Below are positions 26,649 through 34,540 of a stretch of 64,000 nt of DNA, piece by piece. Below the pieces are notes generated by a model that ran no database searches, was not told the origin of the DNA, and saw nothing but the letters and a program-made list of their open reading frames with translations. Positions within the stretch are counted from its first letter, which is position 1; the number at the start of each line of letters is the position of its first letter. A program made the translations under genes and the position numbers. The DNA lies in contig JAVHLI010000002.1 of the NCBI GenBank assembly GCA_031082185.1, positions 186,001 to 250,000 of the forward strand. Direction: 5' to 3'. This stretch comes from a bacterium (lineage in GTDB: Bacteria; Sysuimicrobiota; Sysuimicrobiia; Sysuimicrobiales; Humicultoraceae).

Positions 26649-27299
26649 CTAGAGTGAGGTCTCCAGCCTGGTAAGCTGCCGGTTCTCCCCCACCACGACC
26701 AGCACGTCCCCGGCCAGAAGACCGGTCTCCGGGTCAGGGGAGATCAGCAACTGACTGTCCCGGCGGATCAACAGCACGCTGACGCCGAAACGGGCCTTGA
26801 GATCCAGCCTCCCAAGTGTCTGGCCCACCAGGCGATCGGGCACGCTGAGCTCCTCGATCGAGAACGTGGGTGAGATCTCAATGTAATCCAGGACCCCGGG
26901 CGACGAGAGGGTGTGTGCGATGCGCACGCCCATGTCGCGTTCTGGGTAGATAACCACGTCCGCACCGACGCGATCGAGCACCTTGCCCTGCAGGTCGTTG
27001 GAGGCCTTGGCCACGATCTTCTTGCAGCCGAGCTCCTTGAGGATCAGCGTGGTCAGGATGCTCTCCTGCATGGCAGCGCCGATCGCCACGACCACCGCGT
27101 CCATGTTCGCAATCCCAACGCCCCTGAGCGCCTCGGCGTCCGTTGAGTCCAACTGCACCGCATGCGTCACGTCATCGGCTATGCGCCGGAGCGAGTCCTC
27201 GTTCTTGTCGATCGCGAGCACCCGGTGCCCTAGCTGGTGCAGCGTCGCCGCTACGCTCCGGCCGAACCGCCCCATTCCAATCACCGCAAATTCGCTCAT
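26649..27299 (-). CDS. ktrA: Potassium uptake regulatory subunit KtrA (RCK domains)
   Basis: A 216-residue cytosolic gating subunit. The RCK_N Rossmann domain starts MSEFAVIGMGRFGRSVA with the GxGxxG nucleotide-binding motif and the acidic end of strand 2 (AIDKNED). The RCK_C domain follows (SFSIEELSVP-like, LLISPDPETGLLAGDVLVVVG). It binds ATP/ADP and c-di-AMP in studied systems and gates KtrB. ATG at 27299 is preferred over an upstream GTG because GGAG sits 6 nt before it. It follows ktrB by 51 bp. Confidence 0.93.
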   Translation of the reverse strand: MSEFAVIGMGRFGRSVAATLHQLGHRVLAIDKNEDSLRRIADDVTHAVQLDSTDAEALRGVGIANMDAVVVAIGAAMQESILTTLILKELGCKKIVAKASNDLQGKVLDRVGADVVIYPERDMGVRIAHTLSSPGVLDYIEISPTFSIEELSVPDRLVGQTLGRLDLKARFGVSVLLIRRDSQLLISPDPETGLLAGDVLVVVGENRQLTRLETSL

Positions 27300-27350
27300 C
27301 GTCATCTCCACCCGCCCGGATGATCCGACCGTGGCGCCGGGCTCACGTCG

Positions 27351-28703
27351 TTATCCGATGTACAGCCTCTCCTCAGGATAGCGCACCCGGGGCGGCCGGT
27401 GCCACCGGGTCAGCCCGAACGCGACCGTCAGCAACCCGACGCGGCCGCTGAACACGGTCAGCATCACGATAATCCTGCCCCACGGTGAGAGGTGTGGCGT
27501 CAACCCTGTGCTCAACCCCACGGTCCCGAAGCCCGACGTGATCTCGAACAGCGCCGGCAGGAACTCCACGCGCTCAATGGCGGCAAGCATGACCGACATC
27601 GCGAACACGAAGGCCAGCGAGACGAAGGCTATGGTCAGGGCCTTGTTGATATTCTGGACCATAATCCGGCGTCCGAACATCACCGGCTCCCCGGTTCCCC
27701 GGATGCTGCTGAGAATCACCGCCAGTGGCGCCATGAACGTTGTCGTCTTGATGCCTCCGCCCGTACCGCCGGGGGATGCACCGATGAACATGAGCGCGGC
27801 AATGAGCATTAGTGTCGGCTCCGCCAGCGCCCCGATCTCAATGGTGTTGAACCCCCCGGTCCTGGGCGTCACCGCTTGGAAGAAGGCCGCGAGCAGCCGC
27901 GCGGGAACCGGCAGGGCTCCCAGCGTCTTGGGGTTGGCAAACTCAAACAGCGCGATCAACGCCGTCCCGATGCCTATCAGCATCCCCGTGGCCAACAGCA
28001 CCGTCTTCGAGTGCAGCGTCAGGCGCCGCGAGCGCAGATCGAACAGTACCGAAAACCCGAGGCCGCCAAGGATGATGAGCCCCGCGATGATCATTGACAC
28101 CACCGGGTCGCCGGCATATGCGGTCAGGCTCCTAAAACCACCCATCAGGTCAAACCCGGCGTTGTTGAACGCCGATATGCTGTGGAAGACCCCCAGGTAC
28201 AGCGCGCGTACAAACGGCTCCTCGCCCATCCAGCGCAAGGTCAGAATCGTCGCTCCGGACGCTTCCACGATCAGCGTCATCAGAATGAGGCGCCGCGTGA
28301 ACCGCACCACGCCCCCGAGGTCGTAGAGGTTGTGGGACTCGGTGAGGATGATCCGCTCCCGAAGCCCGATTCGCCATCTCAGAACAAGGGCCAGGAGCGC
28401 CCACGAGGTCATGTATCCGAATCCCCCGAGCTGTATCAACACCAGGATCACCAGCTCGCCAAGAGACGAGTAGTGATCCGCGGTGTCCACGACCGTCAGG
28501 CCGGTGACGCACGTCGCCGATGTGGCGGTGAAGAGCGCGGTGAGAAAGGGCGTGGGCCGACCCGACTCGGAGGCAGCCGGCAGGCTGAGCAGCACCGCTC
28601 CGACCAGGATGATCGTTATGAAGCCAATGATGATGGTCTGGGAGGGGCTGAGGGTCAGCCGTCCTGACCAGGGATGTCGAGCCAGCGCGAACTGGCGAAC
28701 CAT
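27351..28703 (-). CDS. ktrB: Potassium transporter KtrB/TrkH family
   Basis: A 450-residue membrane protein with four M1-P-M2 repeats. The selectivity-filter turns are ATCVTGLTV, FNNAGFDL, RTGGFNT and GTVGLSTG, each with the conserved Gly. An intracellular gating-loop-type segment (GASPGGTGGGIKTTTF) is present. With KtrA it forms a K+ (often Na+-coupled) uptake system. ATG at 28703 is used. The gene follows rplT after 72 bp and could share some read-through from that operon. Confidence 0.95.
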   Translation of the reverse strand: MVRQFALARHPWSGRLTLSPSQTIIIGFITIILVGAVLLSLPAASESGRPTPFLTALFTATSATCVTGLTVVDTADHYSSLGELVILVLIQLGGFGYMTSWALLALVLRWRIGLRERIILTESHNLYDLGGVVRFTRRLILMTLIVEASGATILTLRWMGEEPFVRALYLGVFHSISAFNNAGFDLMGGFRSLTAYAGDPVVSMIIAGLIILGGLGFSVLFDLRSRRLTLHSKTVLLATGMLIGIGTALIALFEFANPKTLGALPVPARLLAAFFQAVTPRTGGFNTIEIGALAEPTLMLIAALMFIGASPGGTGGGIKTTTFMAPLAVILSSIRGTGEPVMFGRRIMVQNINKALTIAFVSLAFVFAMSVMLAAIERVEFLPALFEITSGFGTVGLSTGLTPHLSPWGRIIVMLTVFSGRVGLLTVAFGLTRWHRPPRVRYPEERLYIG

Positions 28704-28749
28704 CTACAGAGTCGGCGTCCTCGCCACGCCCATCCCTGGCATTGCACGG

Positions 28750-28777
28750 AGCCGCCGGGGACCAACTACCGGCGGCT
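28750..28777 (-). terminator. Terminator-like inverted repeat at the end of rplT
   Basis: Perfect 9-bp arms (agccgccgg and ccggcggct) with a 10-nt loop start within the rplT stop codon. No U-tract follows, so it may act with Rho or as a 3' mRNA stabiliser rather than as a classical terminator. Confidence 0.45.
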
Positions 28778-29135
28778 AGGACTCCAGATGTGCCTTGGCG
28801 CGCGCGACCAGCGCGTCAAAGGCCGTCCGGTCTTTCACCGCCAGGTCGGCCAGGACCTTGCGGTTCACGCTCACGCCCGCCTTGCGTAGGCCGCTGATCA
28901 GCCGGCTGTACGAAACGCCGCTCACGCGCGCGGCTGCGTTGATGCGGGTGACCCACAACCGCCGGAACTGCCGCTTGCGCAGGCGCCGACCCGCGAATGC
29001 CTGCGCCAGAGCGCGGGTTACATACTGCGTGGCCAGGCGGTACCATCGGCTCTGGCCGCCCCGGTACCCCCGCGCCAGTCGCAGGATCTTCTTGTGGCGG
29101 CGACGTGCTGTGACGCCGCGCTTGATGCGTGCCAT
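28776..29135 (-). CDS. rplT: Ribosomal protein bL20
   Basis: A 119-residue protein starting [20 protein letters not shown], the bL20 signature, with [13 protein letters not shown] and [10 protein letters not shown]. It is an early 50S assembly protein and, in studied bacteria, the autoregulator of infC-rpmI-rplT. ATG at 29135 has AGGTGGG 6 nt upstream. Gene order infC-rpmI-rplT is conserved. Confidence 0.99.
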   Translation of the reverse strand: MARIKRGVTARRRHKKILRLARGYRGGQSRWYRLATQYVTRALAQAFAGRRLRKRQFRRLWVTRINAAARVSGVSYSRLISGLRKAGVSVNRKVLADLAVKDRTAFDALVARAKAHLES

Positions 29136-29183
29136 GACCAACCCACCTTCCGTTGGGACACTGCCTGGCGGACCCCCAATGCG

Positions 29184-29381
29184 CTATTGGCCGGGGAGCA
29201 ACCGCCGCAACCGCTTCTCATCGCTGGCGTGTACGGAGACCACTGCGCGCAGAGAGCGCCTGCGCTTGGGGCTCTTCTTGACCTTCAGATGCCCGCCGTG
29301 CTGGCGCCCCCGCGTCAGGCGGCCTGACCCCGTCGTTCTGATGCGCTTCGTGGCGCCCTGGTGTCGCTTTGTTTTTGGCAC
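29184..29381 (-). CDS. rpmI: Ribosomal protein bL35
   Basis: A 65-residue basic protein starting PKTKRHQGATKRIRTTGSG, with KSPKRRRSLR near the middle, typical of bL35. The start is GTG at 29381 with GAGAGGG 4 nt upstream. It lies 18 bp after infC and 48 bp before rplT. Confidence 0.97.
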   Translation of the reverse strand: MPKTKRHQGATKRIRTTGSGRLTRGRQHGGHLKVKKSPKRRRSLRAVVSVHASDEKRLRRLLPGQ

Positions 29382-29399
29382 CGATCCCTCTCCCGTCTC

Positions 29400-29912
29400 C
29401 TACCCCTTGCGAGGGGCGAGGAGCATGATCATGTTCCTGCCTTCCTGCTTGGGCATGCCCTCGACCACCCCGACTTCTGCCACCGCCAGGGCCAACCGTT
29501 GGAGCAATGCCTCCCCCACCTTTGGGTGGGCCATCTCGCGCCCCCGGAACCACATCGCGACCCGGACCTTGTCGCCGTCCTTGAGGAACTCCATCACCCG
29601 GCGGATCTTGACCTGGAAATCGTGCTCGCCTATCTTCGGGCTCATCCGCATGCCCTTGAGATCGCCGCCGCGCGACTTCCGGTGGGCGTCCCTGTCACGC
29701 TTGCTCTGCTCGTACTTGTACCGCCCGTAGTCCATGATCTTGCACACGGGCGGGGACGCCGTGGGGGCTACCTCCACGAGGTCCAGAGTGTGCTCCTGGG
29801 CGCGCGTGAGCGCCTCACGGGTGGGCACGATCCCCAGCTGCTCGCCGCCGGGACCGATCAATCGCACCTCTCGGACTCTTATCCGGTCGTTGATCCTAGT
29901 CTCGCGTTCGAT
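29400..29912 (-). CDS. infC: Translation initiation factor IF-3 (probable AUC start codon)
   Basis: A 170-residue IF-3. The N-domain has RINDRIRVREVRLIGPGGEQLG and DLVEVAPTASPPVCKIMDYG; the C-domain has SPKIGEHDFQVKIRR and FLKDGDKVRVAMWFRGRE. There is no in-frame ATG, GTG or TTG at the family start; the next ones upstream or downstream would be wrong by many residues. AAGGAGG (29929-29923) lies 10 nt before ATC-GAA-CGC-GAG, so AUC at 29912-29910 is the likely initiator. IF-3 rejects non-AUG starts, and infC of E. coli and others begins with AUU for autoregulation, so an AUC start fits known biology. Confidence 0.95.
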   Translation of the reverse strand: MERETRINDRIRVREVRLIGPGGEQLGIVPTREALTRAQEHTLDLVEVAPTASPPVCKIMDYGRYKYEQSKRDRDAHRKSRGGDLKGMRMSPKIGEHDFQVKIRRVMEFLKDGDKVRVAMWFRGREMAHPKVGEALLQRLALAVAEVGVVEGMPKQEGRNMIMLLAPRKG

Positions 29913-30092
29913 GCTCTCTCGCCCTCCTTGGCCCCCCGTGCTTGAGATCGTCCGACAGCCCAAGAAACAAAAAGGGGACGGCAGGTGCCATCCCCACATT
30001 CGCGCCGCTGCCACAGCGACCCGGGTCGCATCGCGGTACCTCTTGAACGCCCGGGTGAGAAGCGGATGGCTTCTACTTTCGGCTGCCAGACC
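29913..30092 (-). promoter_or_regulatory. Long leader of infC-rpmI-rplT
   Basis: About 180 nt separate the predicted transcription start from infC. The leader holds a palindrome (GCGACCCGGGTCGC at 30029-30016) and further GC-rich stems, then a full intrinsic terminator. In Bacillus an L20-controlled attenuator occupies the same place; I infer a similar role here. Confidence 0.7.
29966..29995 (-). terminator. Intrinsic terminator inside the infC leader (attenuator)
   Basis: A 10-bp stem (arms at 29995-29986 and 29983-29974, one U-G pair) with a 2-nt gap between arms is followed by TTTTTGTTTC on the minus strand. It is the best U-tract terminator in the window. No minus-strand gene lies between the promoter at ~30100 and this hairpin, so it must act on the infC transcript. 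Confidence 0.8.
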
Positions 30093-30098
30093 TTGCGG

Positions 30099-30127
30099 AG
30101 TATAGCACGGGGGTATGTGGCCGTCAA
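30099..30127 (-). promoter_or_regulatory. Strong promoter of infC-rpmI-rplT
   Basis: TTGACG (30127-30122) and TATACT (30104-30099), 17-bp spacer, extended TGC before the -10. One of the closest matches to consensus in the window, as expected for a ribosomal-protein operon. Confidence 0.85.
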
Positions 30128-30203
30128 TCGTATGCACCGGCCCGTAGCAGCGCGCGCCCCCCGCAGGGGAAACACGCGCCATGACACCGAACGAAGTAGG
30201 AGT

Positions 30204-31001
30204 ATGCGGGGGAACTCCAGAGAGACCCGGGGCTCGCACTCGCCGGTCGCCGCGCTCGGCAGCGCGGTCCTCCACGGCCTGTCCGAACTCGGCAGGGCCG
30301 CCCAGATGTTGGCCGCGGCGCTCCGCTGGGTGCTCCGCGGGCGGCTGGAGATCCGCGAGACGGTGGTCCAGATCAACCGCATCGGAATTGAGTCCGTGCC
30401 GGTCGTTCTGATCACCGGCGCCTTCTCGGGCATGGTCCTGGCCTATCAGACGGCGCGGCAGCTGGCGGATTTCGGCGGCCAGGGCTTCGTCGGCGGGCTG
30501 GTAGGTCTCTCCATAGCGCGTGAGGCCGCACCGGTCTTCACGGCGATCACCGCGGCCGGCCGGGTGGGCGCGGGCATGGCAGCGGAGATCGGCACGATGG
30601 CCGTAACCGAGCAGATCGATGCCCTGCGCGTGCTGGCCACCGATCCGGTACGCTACCTGGTGGTCCCGCGGCTGGTTGCGGCGGCCCTGGCGCTGCCGAT
30701 CCTGACCGCCTTCGCAAACGTCGTGGGCGGGGCCGGCGGATACGCCGTGGCCACCGCCGCCGGGATCAGCGGCGGCGCCTTCATGTCGTCGATCCAACGG
30801 TTTCTCTGGCCGTACGATATCGTGGTCGGCCTGATCAAGGCGGTCTTCTTTGGACTGATTATCGCCTCGGTGGGCTGCTACCGGGGCCTCAACACCACCG
30901 GCGGCGCGGACGGCGTGGGGCGCGCGACAACCGGCGCGGTGGTCGTCGCGATTGTCCTGATCCTCGTGTTCAACTACTTCCTGGACATGATCTTCTTCTA
31001 G
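30204..31001 (+). CDS. mlaE: MlaE-family lipid ABC transporter permease
   Basis: A 265-residue permease of the MlaE/YrbE/TTL family with about five membrane segments. Conserved parts are VPVVLITGAFSGMVLAYQTA, LSIAREAAPVFTAITAAGRVGAGMAAEIGTM and TEQIDALRVLATDPVRYLVVPRL. It forms the inner-membrane dimer that moves phospholipids to or from the MCE protein. ATG at 30204 has AGGAG only 1 nt upstream, so the start is uncertain; later in-frame starts exist. It is the first gene of mlaEFD and divergent from infC. Confidence 0.92.
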   Translation: MRGNSRETRGSHSPVAALGSAVLHGLSELGRAAQMLAAALRWVLRGRLEIRETVVQINRIGIESVPVVLITGAFSGMVLAYQTARQLADFGGQGFVGGLVGLSIAREAAPVFTAITAAGRVGAGMAAEIGTMAVTEQIDALRVLATDPVRYLVVPRLVAAALALPILTAFANVVGGAGGYAVATAAGISGGAFMSSIQRFLWPYDIVVGLIKAVFFGLIIASVGCYRGLNTTGGADGVGRATTGAVVVAIVLILVFNYFLDMIFF

Positions 31002-31044
31002 GCTGTTGCGTGGAGTGATGAACAAGAAGGCGCGCGAGGGAACA

Positions 31045-31827
31045 ATGGTTGAACAACATCCCCCGGGCACGCCGGGTGAAGCGGTCATCGTCGCGTCGGA
31101 TCTCTGGAAGTCGTTCGGTCCGACCGTGGCGCTGGCCGGCTTCTCCCTGGAGGTCCGCCGCGGCGAGATCCAGGTAATCATGGGCCCCAGCGGCTGTGGA
31201 AAGAGCGTCCTGCTCAAGCACCTCGTGGGCCTCGTCAAACCCGACCGGGGCGAGGTTCTGGTCTTCGGACAGCCGGTGCACGCCATGTCGGAGCATGAGC
31301 TCGACGCGCTGCGGATCCAAATCGGTGTCGTCTTTCAGTCAGCCGCCCTGTTTGACTCGCTCACCGTGACACAGAACGTGGCGTTCCCCCTGCGCCGGCA
31401 CCGCCGCCTGACCGAGGGGGAGATTGCCGAGCGGGTACGCGATATGCTGGCACTTGTGGAGATGGACGGCACCGAAGACCTCACGCCTGCGGCGCTGTCA
31501 GGAGGCATGCGCAAGCGCGTCGGCATCGCCCGTGCCCTGGCGCTCGACCCCCCTCTCATGCTGTATGATGAACCTACCAGCGGGCTTGACCCGCTGACCG
31601 CGCACACCGTGGACAAGCTTGTCCTGCGGCTGCGGGCGGAGCTGGGGGTGAGTTCGGTGGTAGTCACCCACAGTCTGGACAGCGCTTTTCACCTGGCCGA
31701 CCGGCTGGCGGTCATGGACTCCGGACGCCTTACCGCCTCCGGTACGCCAGAGGAGATCCTGGCATCCACGGACCCGTTCGTCCGGCGGTTCCTGGACACC
31801 CGTGCGATCGAGGTGAGGGCTTCATGA
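31045..31827 (+). CDS. mlaF: MlaF-family lipid ABC transporter ATPase
   Basis: A 260-residue ABC ATPase. Walker A is GPSGCGKSVLL, Q-loop GVVFQSAALFDSLTV, signature LSGGMRKRVGIARALA, Walker B LMLYDEPTSGLDPLTA and the switch His in VVTHSL. The FQSAALFDS and LSGGMRKR variants are typical of MlaF. I use ATG at 31045 with GAGGG 4 nt upstream; ATG at 31018 is an alternative. The stop overlaps mlaD by ATGA. Confidence 0.95.
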   Translation: MVEQHPPGTPGEAVIVASDLWKSFGPTVALAGFSLEVRRGEIQVIMGPSGCGKSVLLKHLVGLVKPDRGEVLVFGQPVHAMSEHELDALRIQIGVVFQSAALFDSLTVTQNVAFPLRRHRRLTEGEIAERVRDMLALVEMDGTEDLTPAALSGGMRKRVGIARALALDPPLMLYDEPTSGLDPLTAHTVDKLVLRLRAELGVSSVVVTHSLDSAFHLADRLAVMDSGRLTASGTPEEILASTDPFVRRFLDTRAIEVRAS

Positions 31828-33179
31828 GCGCGGAAACCAAAGCGGGGATCGTCACGCTGCTGGGGGTCGTGGCGCTGGTCGGTTCCATAGCCTTCCTGCG
31901 CGGAGGGTTCGCGATCCGCGATCAGGGCTACACCCTGCACCTCCGGGTGGCCAACGCGGGCGGCCTGACCCTGGGGGCTCCGGTGCACATGGCAGGGATC
32001 GAGGTCGGCCGCGTGAAGCGACTCAGTCTCACACCGGAGAAGAAGGCGGACGTCGTTCTCAGCGTGCGCCATGGGGTCTCCATCCCCGAGGGATCGCGCT
32101 TCTCTATCGCCTCCGCGGGGTTGCTGGGTGATCGTCTGGTAACGGTTATCCCGGGCCCGCCCGGCGCCCCGGCCCTGGCGCCGGGGTCGGTGGTAACGGG
32201 TACCGAACCCCTGACGACCGACGAACTGCTCGACCGCGTGGTTTCGGTGGCCAAGCGCGCAGAGGAGGCGCTGTCAAGCGTCAACCGGGTCATAGGCGAT
32301 CCGGACCTCGCCGAAGGTCTGCGCGAGACCGTGCGCAACGCGCGCGAGGCATCGGCCCGGATGGCACGCGCGGCCGACCACGTGGAGCGTACCACGCGGA
32401 CGCTGGACCGTACGGTTACGGGCGAGATTCCCGAGATCGCCCGTCAGTTGCGCGGCATGGCTGTGGAGCTGGCGGGGGCCGCCGGAGAGGTACGCACGCT
32501 GGTCAGGCAGGTGGCCGGGGACGGGCGCACCGCGGAGCAGGTTCGGGCGGCCGTGACCTCGATCCAAAGGGCATCAGCGGGAATCGAGAAGATGGTGGGC
32601 GATCTCTCCGGCGTGGTCAACGAGCAGGAGGTCCGCGCCGTGCGCTCCTCGCTGGCCGAGGCTCGAACCGCGATCACCGACGCCAGGCTGGCGGTGGGCG
32701 AGGCCCGAACTGCGATCGGACGCGCCGACCGCGTGGTTGAGCGGGTCGGGCGGATCTTGCCCGAACGGTTGGAACTCCCGGACTTCCGCAGCGCCTACCG
32801 GCTCGAGTACGCGTTCTGGCACGACGGAACGCGCCTGGCGCACGACGTGAGCTTCACGCTGCTGCCGGATGCGCCGCGTACCTACCTGTTTACATGGCGG
32901 GAGGTCGGAGGAGCCAACCGCATTGGGCTGCAGGTGGGCAACAAGCTGGACGAGCGGACGCTGTTCCGCTACGGTCTGATTGACTCTCACCTGGGCGTCG
33001 GTCTGGATTACCACGCGTCGCCCAGCACCTCCTATGCCCTGGACCTCTACAACATCAGCAGCATCAGCCTGAACCTCTACGCCCGCTACTACCTCCGACC
33101 GGATTACGGTATAACGCTGCGGGCACAGAGCGTGTTCTCCCAACCGACCTTCGGGATCGGGATGTTCAAGAGGTTCTAG
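31824..33179 (+). CDS. mlaD: MlaD/MCE-domain lipid-transport protein with C-terminal beta domain
   Basis: A 451-residue protein: one N-terminal membrane helix, then an MCE domain (YTLHLRVANAGGLTLGAPVHMAGIEVGRV... GLLGDRLVTVIPG), a long helical stretch (about residues 150-320) and a C-terminal domain of about 125 residues. That last part is rich in alternating aromatic and polar beta strands (YRLEYAFWHDG, VGLDYHASPS, LYARYYLRPDYG) and ends in GMFKRF with a terminal Phe. Such an end resembles the beta-signal of outer-membrane barrels, so the protein may bridge both membranes. Its stop shares CTAG with convergent ltaE. Confidence 0.9.
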   Translation: MSAETKAGIVTLLGVVALVGSIAFLRGGFAIRDQGYTLHLRVANAGGLTLGAPVHMAGIEVGRVKRLSLTPEKKADVVLSVRHGVSIPEGSRFSIASAGLLGDRLVTVIPGPPGAPALAPGSVVTGTEPLTTDELLDRVVSVAKRAEEALSSVNRVIGDPDLAEGLRETVRNAREASARMARAADHVERTTRTLDRTVTGEIPEIARQLRGMAVELAGAAGEVRTLVRQVAGDGRTAEQVRAAVTSIQRASAGIEKMVGDLSGVVNEQEVRAVRSSLAEARTAITDARLAVGEARTAIGRADRVVERVGRILPERLELPDFRSAYRLEYAFWHDGTRLAHDVSFTLLPDAPRTYLFTWREVGGANRIGLQVGNKLDERTLFRYGLIDSHLGVGLDYHASPSTSYALDLYNISSISLNLYARYYLRPDYGITLRAQSVFSQPTFGIGMFKRF

Positions 33180-34222
33180 CCGACCAGCACCGCCTGGAAC
33201 GCCCGGACCACGATCGGCACGTCATCGGCGGTGATATGGCGGTTTGTCACAAGCCGAATCCGGCGCGGACCCGAGGCACCAACCCAGACGTTGCGTTCCC
33301 GCAGGCGCTCTGCGACCGCGACCGCGTCGTGTCCGATCAGGTCCAGGCGAACGATGTTGGTCTGCACGCGGGCCAGATCAATCTCCAGAGCGGGGATGCC
33401 GCCAAGTGATGCGGCCAGCGTGCGCGCAATCCGGTGGTCATCGGCGAGGCGGTCCACCATTTGCCCTAGGGCCACGATTCCGGCGGCGGCCAGCACTCCG
33501 GCCTGCCGCATGCCGCCCCCGAGCATCTTGCGGAAGCGCCTGGCGCGGTCCACGAACCCGGATTCGCCGCAGAGCAGCGACCCCACCGGCGCAGAGAGCC
33601 CCTTGGACAGGCAGAACGCCACCGAGTCAACCGGCGCCGACAGCGCGGATGCCGGCACGCCCAGCGCCACGGCCGCGTTGAAGATCCGGGCCCCATCCAT
33701 GTGCACGGGTATGCCGTGACGGTGAGCGGTCGCGGCCAAATCCTCGATCTGCCCCAATGGAATCACAGTCCCCCCGTGCCGGTTGTGGGTGTTCTCCAGG
33801 CAGACCAACCGCGTGGGAGGATAGTGTACGTTCGGCGGCCGCAGCGCGTCCTCGAGCTGCTCGCCGCTGATGCACCCCCACTCCGTCGGCAGGGCGCGGG
33901 GCATGGTTCCGGCTAGGGTGGCAAGCGCTCCGCCCTCGTAGTGCAGCATGTGGGCCTCTGAGTCGGCGATCACCTCATCGCCCTTCTGCGTGTGGGCCAT
34001 GACCGCCAGCACGTTGGCCATGGTCCCGCTGGGAACGAAGATGGCCGCGGCCATGCCGGTGCGCTCTGCGGCCAGCGCCTCCAGCGCGTTGATCGAGGGG
34101 TCTTCGCGGTAGACGTCGTCGCCGACCTCGGCGCGCGCCATTGCCTCCCTCATCGCCTCGGTGGGATGCGTCACGGTATCGCTGCGCAGGTCTATGGCGC
34201 GCGGCAGAGAGCTACTGCTCAT
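33176..34222 (-). CDS. ltaE: Low-specificity L-threonine aldolase
   Basis: A 348-residue PLP fold-type I enzyme. Family blocks are AIDLRSDTVTHPTEAMREAMA, VGDDVYREDPS, FVPSGTMANVLAV, HMLHYEGGA, LENTHNRHGGTVIP, HMDGARIFNAAVALG, and the PLP Lys in CLSKGLSAPVGSLL. It splits threonine/allo-threonine into glycine and acetaldehyde. ATG at 34222 overlaps the upstream small gene by 11 bp, indicating translational coupling. Confidence 0.95.
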   Translation of the reverse strand: MSSSSLPRAIDLRSDTVTHPTEAMREAMARAEVGDDVYREDPSINALEALAAERTGMAAAIFVPSGTMANVLAVMAHTQKGDEVIADSEAHMLHYEGGALATLAGTMPRALPTEWGCISGEQLEDALRPPNVHYPPTRLVCLENTHNRHGGTVIPLGQIEDLAATAHRHGIPVHMDGARIFNAAVALGVPASALSAPVDSVAFCLSKGLSAPVGSLLCGESGFVDRARRFRKMLGGGMRQAGVLAAAGIVALGQMVDRLADDHRIARTLAASLGGIPALEIDLARVQTNIVRLDLIGHDAVAVAERLRERNVWVGASGPRRIRLVTNRHITADDVPIVVRAFQAVLVG

Positions 34223-34505
34223 GGGGAGCCCTGGAGGCGGAGTACAGGCCGATGCCGCGGCCGGCCACGGCTGACCCGACATACGCCATCAGGAACAACA
34301 GCACTCCCTTCAGGGCCAGCGTCCGCAGCGCCTCGCCCGCGTCCACCGAAGGAGCAGAGCCCGTGAGTTGCCCGATGACGCCGGCACCGGTAATATCCCG
34401 GTAGGCCAGCGTAAAGACAATCACCAGAAAAAGGATCCCCAACAGAAATACAAACAGACCCAACCACCTTCCCGACTGATCGCCTTCTGAACGCGCGCTG
34501 ATCAT
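34212..34505 (-). CDS. Small two-helix membrane protein of unknown function
   Basis: A 97-residue protein with two membrane segments (WLGLFVFLLGILFLVIVFTLAY and TLALKGVLLFLMAYVGSAVAG). The linker is GAGVIGQLTGSAPSVDAGEALR. ATG at 34505 has GGAGG 7 nt upstream, with a run of eight A just before it. I know no family for it. It lies between mtnP and ltaE and overlaps ltaE by 11 bp. Confidence 0.72.
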   Translation of the reverse strand: MISARSEGDQSGRWLGLFVFLLGILFLVIVFTLAYRDITGAGVIGQLTGSAPSVDAGEALRTLALKGVLLFLMAYVGSAVAGRGIGLYSASRAPHEQ

Positions 34506-34540
34506 CGATCTCCCTCCGATACTTTTTTTTGTGCGCCCGA

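Noticed and set aside
29985-30203. Upstream extension of mlaE into the infC leader
   Set aside because: The added residues have no similarity to MlaE and overlap the infC promoter and attenuator; the conserved part starts well after 30204.
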